Assembly (NCBI GenBank): GCA_022776205.1
Contig: JALFIK010000065.1
Span: forward strand, 1 to 14,711
Direction: 5' to 3'
Source: Eubacterium sp.
GTDB taxonomy: Bacteria; Bacillota; Clostridia; Lachnospirales; Lachnospiraceae
Length of the DNA stretch: 14,711 nt
The position numbers were made by a program, and so were the translations under genes. Under the pieces are notes generated by a model. The model saw only the letters and a program-made list of their open reading frames with translations, searched no databases and was not told where the DNA came from. This document shows, piece by piece, positions 1 to 6,632 of the stretch (position 1 is the stretch's first letter; every line of letters starts with the position of its first letter).

Positions 1-168
1 AGAGCACAGCTTTCCAACCATGCCAATATTATTACCATGGGTGCCCAGGTTATTGGGATTGAACTGGCAAAACAGCTGGTGAAAGAATATTTGTCTGTAG
101 AGTGGGATCCAAACTGCAGGTCTGTGGAGAAAGTACAAAGAATTATTGATTTTGAAAACGAAGAATAA
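1..168 (+). CDS. RpiB/LacA/LacB-family sugar-phosphate isomerase, C-terminal end only
   Basis: Frame 1 is open from the window edge to TAA at 166-168, giving the last 55 residues of a protein whose start lies outside. The stretch SNHANIITMGAQVIGIELAK aligns by eye with the C-terminal core of RpiB-type isomerases (compare EHNNANIIAFGARIVG in the complete paralogue at 1848). These enzymes interconvert aldose and ketose phosphates in the cytoplasm. The segment differs from classical RpiB: the catalytic-His position of the HNNxN motif appears to be Ser (SNHAN), and the usual phosphate-binding GRHxxRR segment reads NCRSVEKVQ. It is therefore probably not a plain ribose-5-phosphate isomerase, but a divergent member or the partner of a heteromeric enzyme like LacA/LacB. 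A kinase gene follows after 36 nt, suggesting one operon. Family assignment is fairly safe; substrate is unknown. Confidence 0.8.
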   Translation, partial: RAQLSNHANIITMGAQVIGIELAKQLVKEYLSVEWDPNCRSVEKVQRIIDFENEE

Positions 169-204
169 AAAACATAAATTTTCTTTGGGGAAAGGAGTTA
201 CGAC

Positions 205-1755
205 ATGGCAAAATATTTAATGGGGATCGATGCAGGAACAGGAAGCGTAAGGGTTGCACTTTATGACCTTCGTGGACAGAATCGTGCTTATCACGTTGAG
301 GAGTATGGAACGACGTATCCGAAAAACGGATGGGCAGAGCAGGATGATAAGGAATGGTTTGAAGCACTGAAGAAGGCGATTCCGGGATGTATGAAGAAAG
401 CGGGAATCGGACCGGACAGCGTGGTTGCCATTACCTGCGATGCGACGACAAATACAATGGTTTACCTGGATGAAAATGACGAGTCTGTAAGACCTCCGAT
501 TCTCTGGATGGATGTGCGTGCGTCCGAGGAGGCGGCTTATATTGATTCCATTCGTGATCAGTTTGATGCCACGAAGTTTTATAAACCGGGATTCCGGGCA
601 GATACCATGGTACCGAAATGTATGTGGGTAAAAAAGAATGAGCCGGAAAACTGGGAAAAGACAAAAACAATCATGGAATTTGAAGACTGGCTGAACTGGA
701 AATTGACCGGAAGAAAAACGGTCAGCATGTCCATTGCCGCATTCCGCTGGAATTATGATGACAAGAACGGTGGATATCCGGTTGATTTTTACAACGCAGT
801 TGGTCTTGACGATGTGATTGATAAATTCCCGGATTCTGTTCTTAAAGTGGGAGAGATTGTTGGAAATGTCAGCAAAGAGGCAGCGTTAACCTTTGGTTTA
901 AGTGTAAAAACCGTCGTTGTGGAAGGTACAGCAGATTGCAATGCCTGCATGTTCGGTGTTGGTGGTGTAAGACCAAATGGTATGACATTAATTGGTGGTA
1001 CTTCCACCTGTCTGTTGGGACTGTCCGAAGAGGAATTCCATGTAGATGGTGTGAACGGAACATATCCGAACTGTATGTATGATGGAACCAGCCTTTTAGA
1101 GGGTGGACAGACAGCAGCGGGAGCAATTCTTACCTGGTTCAAAAATAATCTGATTCCGGGTTCCTGGACGCAGGAAGCCATAAACCGAAATATGAATATT
1201 TATGATCTGATCACGGAAAAGGCAGCAAGTGTTCCGATTGGGTGTGATGGCCTTGTCATGATGGATTATTTCCAGGGGAACCGTGCACCATATGCTGATT
1301 CCAAGGCAAGAGGAATGTTCTGGGGCTTATCTATCGGTACCACAACGGCCCATATGGCAAGAGCCGTGTATGAAGGGGTTGCCTACGGGGCAAATCACTG
1401 TATCCTCAGTATGAAAAAAGCCGGATATGATGTTAAGGAAATTTATGCCTGCGGTGGTCTTGCCCAGTCTGATTTCTGGATGCAGATGCATGCGGACATT
1501 ATTGGTGTTCCAATGTATACTACCGTAGAAAATCAGAGTGCAGGATGCCTTGGTGACTGTATTATTGCAGCAGTCGGTGTGGGAATCTATCCGGATTTTG
1601 CAGAGGCTGCTGACAGTATGATCCGTGTGGATAAAGAATATATTCCGAATATGGAAGCGCATGAAGAATATAAATTCTATATGGACAGATACATGGAAAC
1701 ATGGCCACAGATGAGAGAAATTGTACATAAAACAGTTGAACATAATAACAAATAG
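205..1755 (+). CDS. FGGY-family carbohydrate kinase
   Basis: A 516-residue ATP-dependent sugar kinase, the usual FGGY length. What is seen: the N-terminal phosphate-binding loop DAGTGSVRVALYD (residues 9-21), a sugar-side segment ILWMDVRASEEAAYI, a GTADCNACMFGVGG segment whose Asp244 fits the catalytic base, the second ATP loop GGTSTCLL (264-271), and the adenosine signature CGGLAQSDFWMQMHADIIGVPM beginning at Cys416. ATG 205 follows an AAAGGAG ribosome site with about 7 nt spacing. Family members phosphorylate ketoses or polyols (ribulose, xylulose, erythritol, glycerol). The two flanking RpiB-type isomerases suggest the product is a pentulose or tetrulose phosphate, but the residues do not let me choose a substrate. 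It probably acts in the cytoplasm in a catabolic operon. Calling it ribulokinase, xylulokinase or erythritol/erythrulose kinase would be a guess. Confidence 0.92.
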   Translation: MAKYLMGIDAGTGSVRVALYDLRGQNRAYHVEEYGTTYPKNGWAEQDDKEWFEALKKAIPGCMKKAGIGPDSVVAITCDATTNTMVYLDENDESVRPPILWMDVRASEEAAYIDSIRDQFDATKFYKPGFRADTMVPKCMWVKKNEPENWEKTKTIMEFEDWLNWKLTGRKTVSMSIAAFRWNYDDKNGGYPVDFYNAVGLDDVIDKFPDSVLKVGEIVGNVSKEAALTFGLSVKTVVVEGTADCNACMFGVGGVRPNGMTLIGGTSTCLLGLSEEEFHVDGVNGTYPNCMYDGTSLLEGGQTAAGAILTWFKNNLIPGSWTQEAINRNMNIYDLITEKAASVPIGCDGLVMMDYFQGNRAPYADSKARGMFWGLSIGTTTAHMARAVYEGVAYGANHCILSMKKAGYDVKEIYACGGLAQSDFWMQMHADIIGVPMYTTVENQSAGCLGDCIIAAVGVGIYPDFAEAADSMIRVDKEYIPNMEAHEEYKFYMDRYMETWPQMREIVHKTVEHNNK

Positions 1756-1765
1756 ATGATATAAT
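1736..1765 (+). promoter_or_regulatory. Putative internal promoter before the second rpiB
   Basis: TTGAAC at 1736-1741 and a perfect TATAAT at 1760-1765 are separated by 18 nt, straddling the 3' end of the kinase gene. Transcription would begin near 1772, just ahead of the hairpin at 1784-1823. This would allow the second rpiB and cupin to be expressed apart from the kinase. It is a sequence-pattern call only. Confidence 0.5.
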
Positions 1766-1783
1766 ATCCGAAAAATAACAAAA

Positions 1784-1823
1784 ACCCGTGAGAGCTGTCG
1801 GGAAAAAGGCAGTTTCCACGGGT
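1784..1823 (+). other. Long hairpin between kinase and rpiB
   Basis: Left arm ACCCGTGAGAGCTGTC (1784-1799) pairs with GGCAGTTTCCACGGGT (1808-1823) at 15 of 16 positions, counting G-U pairs, around a GGGAAAAA loop. A-rich sequence lies before it, but the downstream stretch (ATCTCATTTTA) is only a weak U-tract, so it is a poor intrinsic terminator. It ends 15 nt before the GGAGG of the next gene. It could be a leaky terminator that sets the gene ratio, a 5' mRNA-stabilising stem for the transcript from the internal promoter, or a processing site. Confidence 0.6.
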
Positions 1824-1847
1824 ATCTCATTTTAAATGGAGGAAGCC

Positions 1848-2303
1848 ATGTCAGATATTAAAGTAATTGGGATTGGAAATGATCATGCAGCAGTCGATTT
1901 GAAAAATGCGATAAAGGAGTACCTCGAGGGAAAGGGCTATGAGGTAGTAAACTACGGAACAGATTCCACGGAAAGTTGTGATTATCCGATTTTCGGAGAA
2001 AAAGTCGGTCGTGCTGTTGCTGGTGGGGAGGTGGATGCTGGTGTACTAATCTGCGGAACAGGAATCGGAATTTCCATTGCGGCAAATAAAGTAAAGGGTG
2101 TGCGGGCTGCCGCTGTCAGTGAGCCGGTTTCCGCACGTCTTACGAAGGAACACAACAATGCCAATATTATCGCATTTGGTGCAAGAATTGTCGGTGTGGA
2201 GATGGCAAAGGCAATCGTGGACGCATGGCTTGAAGCTGAGTATATCGGTAGTGGACGACACGAAAGAAGAGTGGATCAGATTCGAAAAATTGAGGAAGCC
2301 TGA
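1848..2303 (+). CDS. rpiB: RpiB-family sugar-phosphate isomerase (ribose-5-phosphate isomerase B type)
   Basis: A 151-residue protein, close to the roughly 149 residues of E. coli RpiB. RpiB interconverts ribose 5-phosphate and ribulose 5-phosphate; relatives act on allose, galactose and tetrulose phosphates. Seen in order: GNDHAAVDLK near the N-terminus (the GSDHAG-like substrate loop), CGTGIGISIAANK with the active-site Cys and Thr, EHNNANIIAFGARIVG carrying the catalytic His, and GRHERRVDQIRKIE with phosphate-binding Arg residues. All key residues are present, unlike the divergent paralogue at the left edge. I chose ATG 1848 because TGGAGG sits 5 nt upstream; an in-frame ATG at 1836 overlaps that site and would add four residues. 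In this context it probably works on the product of the neighbouring FGGY kinase or of a sister isomerase, so a strict ribose role is not certain. Confidence 0.9.
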   Translation: MSDIKVIGIGNDHAAVDLKNAIKEYLEGKGYEVVNYGTDSTESCDYPIFGEKVGRAVAGGEVDAGVLICGTGIGISIAANKVKGVRAAAVSEPVSARLTKEHNNANIIAFGARIVGVEMAKAIVDAWLEAEYIGSGRHERRVDQIRKIEEA

Positions 2304-2331
2304 TTCGGAAAACAAGAACAGGAGGAACAGG

Positions 2332-2754
2332 ATGGCTGAATTTTTGACAATCCGGAGCGAGGAGATTTCCGAAGCTTTTGAGGGAGAACGAAGACAGTAT
2401 TTTGTGGGAAATCTGAAAAAACCGCAGAAACTTCCCTTTGTGAGATCAGAGAATATCGAAGTTGGTCTGACAGCTTATGATACGTTTTCCGGAGAGCCGG
2501 CACACCGCCACTCAAAGGTGATCGAGTATGCTTATATTATAAGTGGGCGGACCCAGTATATGGATCTTGACACAAGGGAAATTTATGAATATAAGGCGGG
2601 AGATTTTTTTGTAACTTTTCCGGGTACAACCTATGTCCAGAAATCTGAGGCAGGGACAAAGATGATTTTTGTGAAGGAGCCGTCGGTAAATGATAAGGAA
2701 TTGGTTCCAATGGATGAAGAGGCAAAAAAATGGATGGAAACCCCGTTTTTATAA
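2332..2754 (+). CDS. Small cupin-domain protein
   Basis: A 140-residue single-domain cupin. Motif 1 is clear: HRHSKVIEYAYIISG fits HxHx(4)Ex(6)G with the metal-binding His pair and Glu. Motif 2 is GDFFVTFPGTTYVQK, in which the usual third metal-ligand His appears to be Tyr, so metal binding may be altered. The start at ATG 2332 is set by AGGAGGAACAGG upstream; the same frame stays open further upstream inside rpiB but that part has no family match and is discarded. It starts 28 nt after the rpiB stop, hence probably in the same operon. Cupins of this size include sugar isomerases/epimerases, dioxygenase-like enzymes and sugar-sensing proteins. There is no DNA-binding domain, so it is not an AraC-type regulator. 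An accessory role in the same sugar pathway is inferred; the reaction is unknown. Confidence 0.75.
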   Translation: MAEFLTIRSEEISEAFEGERRQYFVGNLKKPQKLPFVRSENIEVGLTAYDTFSGEPAHRHSKVIEYAYIISGRTQYMDLDTREIYEYKAGDFFVTFPGTTYVQKSEAGTKMIFVKEPSVNDKELVPMDEEAKKWMETPFL

Positions 2755-2794
2755 AACCGGAAATGGAATAAGAAGAGAGTGTCGCCCAACTGCC

Positions 2795-2832
2795 GAGAGC
2801 TGATAATCGCGATGCTTTTTTCTTTATCTTTT
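2795..2832 (+). terminator. Weak terminator-like site after the cupin gene
   Basis: GAGAGC (2795-2800) can pair weakly with GCTTTT (2814-2819), and a T-rich run TTTTTTCTTTATCTTTT follows. The stem is short and relies on G-U pairs, so the call is tentative. It lies 40 nt after the cupin stop, where an operon end is expected. Confidence 0.3.
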
Positions 2833-2891
2833 CAGATTTCTAAAAGAATATTTATTTATAATAGCATAGTAGGATTTTACTAAATATTACA

Positions 2892-2919
2892 TTTAAAGGA
2901 ATAAATAGTGTGATATAAT
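2892..2919 (+). promoter_or_regulatory. Promoter-like element in gene-free spacer
   Basis: TTTAAA (2892-2897) and a perfect TATAAT (2914-2919) have a 16-nt spacer. No plus-strand gene with a ribosome site follows before the hairpin at 3015-3041. If real, it would drive a transcript of about 115-125 nt. The rest of the 315-nt spacer between the cupin and LOG genes is AT-rich with no other signal I can support. AT-rich DNA yields such boxes by chance. Confidence 0.3.
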
Positions 2920-3014
2920 AAATAAGATAGAGACAAAATTGTTGTATGGTATTATGAGAAGGAGAAAATGGGAAGATAAATTGGAAAAGACGGATGCAGG
3001 AAAAGATTTAAAAT

Positions 3015-3041
3015 AGAGGGAGTGGATTGTGCACTCCCTCT
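3015..3041 (-). terminator. Intrinsic terminator of the LOG-family gene, possibly bidirectional
   Basis: A perfect 10-bp stem AGAGGGAGTG / CACTCCCTCT with a 7-nt loop. On the minus strand it lies about 30 nt beyond the LOG stop and is followed by ATTTTAAATCTTTT. On the plus strand the tail is TGGTTATTT, a weaker U-tract, so it could also stop plus-strand transcripts. Confidence 0.75.
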
Positions 3042-3069
3042 TGGTTATTTCATGGGAAAAACGTTATTT

Positions 3070-3624
3070 TTACTGACTGGTCAGCCATTCTATGGCATGA
3101 ATGACTTCTTCTGGTGTCTTACATACGGTAAATAATGTTTCAACGGCCGGGCGGATAAATTTCATGGAGATCAGCTTGTGAATGAGAGCGATGGTGTCAT
3201 CGTAAAAACCATTGCAGTTAAAGATAACAATCGGTTTCTGACTCCTTCCTAATTCTGTCAAAGTAAGAATCTGAAAAAACTCATCGAAAGTACCGATACC
3301 TCCGGGCGCGATGATGAAAGCATCCGCGTTTTTTTCCATAATCTCCTTGCGAATGCCCATCGTCTCTGTCTGAATCAGTTCTGTACAGTCTTTTTTAATT
3401 GGTTCAAAATTGTTCATAAAACTAGGTATTACACCGGTAACTTCTCCTCCATTAGTGAGGGCACCTTCTGCACAGGCTCCCATCACACCGCTGGCACCGC
3501 CACCGTAGATCAGACGAAAATCATGAAGTGCGATTTCTTTTCCCAGTTCTTTTGCTCCGTCCAGATAGATTTTGTCAATCTGATCACTGGCTGCCCCGTA
3601 CATACATACTGTAAGTTTACTCAT
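3070..3624 (-). CDS. LOG-family protein (cytokinin riboside 5'-monophosphate phosphoribohydrolase-like)
   Basis: A 184-residue Rossmann-fold protein of the LOG/TIGR00730 family, typical length. Family enzymes cleave the N-glycosidic bond of nucleoside 5'-monophosphates, releasing a base and ribose 5-phosphate. Seen: an N-terminal CMYGAASD strand-loop, YGGGASGVMGACAEGAL (the GGG nucleotide-binding loop), MGIRKEIM with the conserved Arg-Lys, and the signature PGGIGTFDE with its catalytic Glu. All signature residues are intact. I chose ATG at 3624 because GGGGAGG lies 8 nt upstream; a GTG three codons earlier overlaps that ribosome site. It is a lone gene with its own promoter and terminator. 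Bacterial LOG proteins are often mislabelled lysine decarboxylase; that label has no support here. The physiological nucleotide is unknown. Confidence 0.9.
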   Translation of the reverse strand: MSKLTVCMYGAASDQIDKIYLDGAKELGKEIALHDFRLIYGGGASGVMGACAEGALTNGGEVTGVIPSFMNNFEPIKKDCTELIQTETMGIRKEIMEKNADAFIIAPGGIGTFDEFFQILTLTELGRSQKPIVIFNCNGFYDDTIALIHKLISMKFIRPAVETLFTVCKTPEEVIHAIEWLTSQ

Positions 3625-3658
3625 AAGTGCCACCTCCCCTGTTATGTAGTGGACTTCT

Positions 3659-3704
3659 ATTTTATCATTTCATTCGACAAAATACAATGAGAGAATGATA
3701 AAAT
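3659..3704. promoter_or_regulatory. LOG promoter overlapping a palindrome
   Basis: On the minus strand, TTGTAT (plus 3682-3687) and TAAAAT (plus 3659-3664) with a 17-nt spacer form a promoter for the LOG gene. The region is also an inverted repeat: ATTTTATCATT (3659-3669) and AATGATAAAAT (3694-3704) match perfectly, with inner TCATT/AATGA arms. The second arm also gives a -10-like TAAAAT on the plus strand, with TCGACA upstream at 19 nt. It could be an operator or a pair of back-to-back promoters. Confidence 0.45.
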
Positions 3705-3770
3705 GTACTTTAGTATATGCAGGGCTAAAAAAAGAATGAGAAAGAAAATTACTTTTCGATAAGATTTATA

Positions 3771-3799
3771 TTGCGATTTCAGGGAAATAATAATATAAT
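3771..3799 (+). promoter_or_regulatory. Promoter of the cysD operon
   Basis: TTGCGA (3771-3776) and a perfect TATAAT (3794-3799) with an ideal 17-nt spacer. The start would lie near 3806, giving a leader of about 80 nt before cysD. The leader holds a small stem AAATTGG (3836-3842) / CCGATTT (3851-3857) and two AATTGG copies, but nothing I recognise as a SAM or T-box riboswitch. The regulator is unknown. Confidence 0.65.
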
Positions 3800-3885
3800 A
3801 TAGTATTATGTAATATTTTTGTAACAATTGGATGAAAATTGGTTTTCAGACCGATTTGCCAGTTTATATGTAAGGAGTGCAAATC

Positions 3886-4788
3886 ATGAGTGATATGACC
3901 CATCTTGATGAGTTAGAAGCAGAAGCGATATATATTATGCGTGAAGTTGTGGCAGAATGTGAGAAACCGGTTATGTTATATTCTATCGGTAAGGACTCTT
4001 CTGTTATGCTGCATCTGGCGTTAAAGGCTTTTTATCCTGAAAAGCCACCGTTCCCTTTCCTTCATGTGAATACAACATGGAAGTTTAAGGAGATGATTGA
4101 ATTCAGGGACAGGACTGCTAAAAAATATGGTCTGGATATGATAGAATATATTAATGAAGACGGAGTAAAGAAGGGAATTAACCCTTTTGACCATGGCTCT
4201 TCCTACACAGATATTATGAAAACACAGGCATTAAAGCAGGCTCTTGATAAATATGGTTTTACGGCAGCATTCGGCGGAGGGCGAAGAGATGAGGAGAAAT
4301 CCAGAGCCAAGGAGAGAATCTTTTCTTTCCGTAATTCCAGTCATGCCTGGGATCCAAAGAACCAGAGACCGGAGATGTGGAAGCTTTATAATACGAGGAT
4401 TAATCAGGGCGAAGAGATGAGAGTTTTTCCGATTTCGAACTGGACGGAGAAAGATATCTGGCAGTATATCAAACGGGAAAATATTGACATTGTTCCTCTT
4501 TATTTTGCCGCAGACCGGCCTTTTGTACGAAGAGACGGCAACATTATTATGGTAGACGATGATCGAATGAGACTCCGCGAGGGAGAAAAGATTGAGCATG
4601 GAAAGATTCGTTTCCGTACGCTCGGATGTTATCCATTAACCGGAGGTATTGAGAGTGAGGCAGATACTCTGGATAAGATTATTGATGAAACATTAAGTGC
4701 GGTATCTTCCGAGAGAACGAGCCGGGTTATTGACAGTGATGGCGGAGCGGCCAGCATGGAAAAGAGAAAGAGGGAGGGTTATTTCTAA
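3886..4788 (+). CDS. cysD: Sulfate adenylyltransferase subunit 2
   Basis: A 300-residue PP-loop ATP pyrophosphatase-type enzyme, nearly the length of E. coli CysD (302). With the GTPase CysN it makes adenosine 5'-phosphosulfate (APS) from ATP and sulfate. Seen: LYSIGKDSSVMLHLALKA near residues 31-48 (PP-loop SIGKDSS), FLHVNTTWKFKEM, FGGGRRDEEKSRAKERIFSFR, ISNWTEKDIWQYI, RFRTLGCYPLTGGIES and the typical C-terminal end RKREGYF. Nothing is missing. ATG 3886 was chosen because TAAGGAG ends 8 nt upstream; the in-frame GTG at 3877 overlaps that site. Its stop is 1 nt before the cysNC start, so the two subunits are co-translated. This is the first gene of a four-gene operon that ends with a sulfotransferase and an anion transporter, pointing to PAPS supply for sulfation. 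Confidence 0.97.
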   Translation: MSDMTHLDELEAEAIYIMREVVAECEKPVMLYSIGKDSSVMLHLALKAFYPEKPPFPFLHVNTTWKFKEMIEFRDRTAKKYGLDMIEYINEDGVKKGINPFDHGSSYTDIMKTQALKQALDKYGFTAAFGGGRRDEEKSRAKERIFSFRNSSHAWDPKNQRPEMWKLYNTRINQGEEMRVFPISNWTEKDIWQYIKRENIDIVPLYFAADRPFVRRDGNIIMVDDDRMRLREGEKIEHGKIRFRTLGCYPLTGGIESEADTLDKIIDETLSAVSSERTSRVIDSDGGAASMEKRKREGYF

Positions 4789-4789
4789 A

Positions 4790-6619
4790 ATGAACAGTCT
4801 TCTTAAATTTATTACCTGTGGAAGTGTGGATGATGGAAAATCTACACTGATTGGACATATGCTTTATGATGCCAAGCTGTTATTTGCAGACCAGGAAAAA
4901 GCACTGGAGCTGGACAGCAAGGTGGGTTCCCGTGGTGGTGCGATTGATTATTCCCTTCTTCTTGACGGTCTGATGGCAGAGAGAGAGCAGGGAATCACAA
5001 TAGATGTGGCGTATCGTTATTTTACGACAGAGAATCGTTCGTTTATTGTGGCAGACACACCCGGCCATGAAGAATATACAAGAAATATGGCAGTAGGAGC
5101 GTCTTTTGCAGAACTGGCGGTCATTCTGGTGGATGCCACCCAGGGTGTGCTGGTGCAGACGAGACGCCATACGAGAATCTGCTCTCTTATGGGAATTGAA
5201 CATTTTGTGTTTGCGGTAAATAAGATGGATTTGATCAACTACGATGCCAACCGTTTTGAAAAGATTGAAAAAGAAATCCGGATGATGGCGGCAGAGTATG
5301 ATTATAAATCAATTAAGATCCTTCCCGTTTCGGCGACAGAGGGAGATAATATTACCGTGAAATCGGCGCGGATGCCATGGTATAAGGGAGAGTCCCTTCT
5401 TACCTATTTAGAAAATATTGATGTGCATGAAGAAACGCAGGAAAAAGGATTTACCATGCCGGTACAGAGGGTATGTCGTCCGGACCGTACATTCCGTGGA
5501 TTCCAGGGACAGATTGAATCCGGTAAAATTCATGTCGGGGATGAGGTCGTTGCCCTGCCTTCGAATGAGAAAGCAGAGGTAAAGGGAATTCTTGATGCTG
5601 GAAAAGAAGTGGAAGAAAGCAGTCGTGGACATGCAGTGACTATTTCCCTTGACCGGGAAGTGGATGTTTCACGGGGATGTGTTCTTGTTCATAATACGAA
5701 GCCTGCTGTGGGCAATTTATTTACCGTAAAGCTTCTATGGATGGATGATGACCGTCTTGTGGCAGGAAAGAATTATCTGTTAAAGCTGGGGACGAAGCTG
5801 GTTCCGGCGGTTGTCATGAATATTAAGTATAAGATCGATGTAAATACCGGAAATGAAGTACATGCCGATGCAATATATAAAAATGAAATAGCAGCCTGTG
5901 ATATTTCCGTCTCCGATAAGATCGTTTTTGAAAAATTTAAGGAAAACCATGCACTTGGTTCCCTGATTCTCATTGACAGAATTACAAATATGACTTCTGC
6001 ATGTGGTGTGATCATGCATTCATTAAGACGTACGGATAATCTTACCTGGCATGAAATGGACCTCACAAGACAGTTCCGGGCACAGCAGAAAGGACAGACT
6101 CCAAAGACAATCTGGATGACAGGACTTTCCGGCTCCGGAAAATCCACTCTGGCCAATGAATTGGAAAAGAGACTGGTTGCCCTTGGAAAACACACGATGC
6201 TTTTAGATGGGGATAATGTCCGTATGGGTCTGAATAAGAACCTTGGATTTAAAGAAGCAGACCGTATTGAAAATATCCGTCGTGTTGCAGAGGTTTCCAA
6301 ATTGATGAATGATGCAGGTCTTATCGTGATTACCTCTTTCATTTCCCCTTATGTCCGTGATAGAAGGAGTGCAAGGGATATTATCGGTGATGACAGTTTT
6401 ATCGAAGTCTATGTAAGCACACCGGTTGAAGAATGTGAAAAGAGAGACGTGAAGGGCCTTTATAAGAAAGCACGTGCCGGAGAGATTCCGAACTTTACCG
6501 GAATTTCCAGCCCGTATGAAGTGCCGGAAAATCCGGAGATCACGATTGATACCAGTAAAATGTCCTTAGAGGAATGTGTCGATGAATTGATGAGACAGCT
6601 GGAAGAAGAGCTTGGTTGA
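4790..6619 (+). CDS. cysNC: Bifunctional sulfate adenylyltransferase subunit 1 / adenylylsulfate kinase
   Basis: A 609-residue fusion. Residues 1 to about 435 are the CysN GTPase: G1 loop GSVDDGKST (11-19), DTPGH (89-93), NKMD (144-147), then EF-Tu-like beta-barrel domains. Residues from about 440 are APS kinase (CysC): Walker A GLSGSGKST (445-453), DGDNVR (473-478), FISPYVRDRRSAR (from 517) and DVKGLYKKARAGEIPNFTG. CysN drives APS formation by GTP hydrolysis, and CysC phosphorylates APS to PAPS, the universal sulfate donor. All motifs for both activities are intact, so this operon should deliver PAPS. ATG 4790 lies 1 nt after the cysD stop, with AGGGAGG upstream; the frame is open further into cysD but that part is not CysN. 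The sulfotransferase starts 13 nt after its stop. Confidence 0.96.
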   Translation: MNSLLKFITCGSVDDGKSTLIGHMLYDAKLLFADQEKALELDSKVGSRGGAIDYSLLLDGLMAEREQGITIDVAYRYFTTENRSFIVADTPGHEEYTRNMAVGASFAELAVILVDATQGVLVQTRRHTRICSLMGIEHFVFAVNKMDLINYDANRFEKIEKEIRMMAAEYDYKSIKILPVSATEGDNITVKSARMPWYKGESLLTYLENIDVHEETQEKGFTMPVQRVCRPDRTFRGFQGQIESGKIHVGDEVVALPSNEKAEVKGILDAGKEVEESSRGHAVTISLDREVDVSRGCVLVHNTKPAVGNLFTVKLLWMDDDRLVAGKNYLLKLGTKLVPAVVMNIKYKIDVNTGNEVHADAIYKNEIAACDISVSDKIVFEKFKENHALGSLILIDRITNMTSACGVIMHSLRRTDNLTWHEMDLTRQFRAQQKGQTPKTIWMTGLSGSGKSTLANELEKRLVALGKHTMLLDGDNVRMGLNKNLGFKEADRIENIRRVAEVSKLMNDAGLIVITSFISPYVRDRRSARDIIGDDSFIEVYVSTPVEECEKRDVKGLYKKARAGEIPNFTGISSPYEVPENPEITIDTSKMSLEECVDELMRQLEEELG

Positions 6620-6632
6620 GAGGAGAAGAAAA

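Noticed and set aside
2098..2331. Upstream extension of the cupin reading frame inside rpiB
   Set aside because: It lies in another frame of rpiB, has no family match, and the AGGAGGAACAGG ribosome site fixes the start at 2332.
2954..3016. A 20-codon reading frame rich in Arg and Lys in the cupin-LOG spacer
   Set aside because: No ribosome site precedes it, and its stop lies within the terminator stem.
3070..3624. Lysine decarboxylase
   Set aside because: LOG-family proteins are often given this old label; the PGGIGTFDE and GGG loops indicate a nucleotide phosphoribohydrolase-like protein instead.
3806..3885. SAM or T-box riboswitch in the cysD leader
   Set aside because: The leader is only about 80 nt, with one 7-bp stem and none of the conserved riboswitch or T-box elements.
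5773..6342. Antisense reading frame (189 codons) opposite cysNC
   Set aside because: The opposite strand encodes the intact CysN/CysC motifs; the antisense peptide resembles no family.
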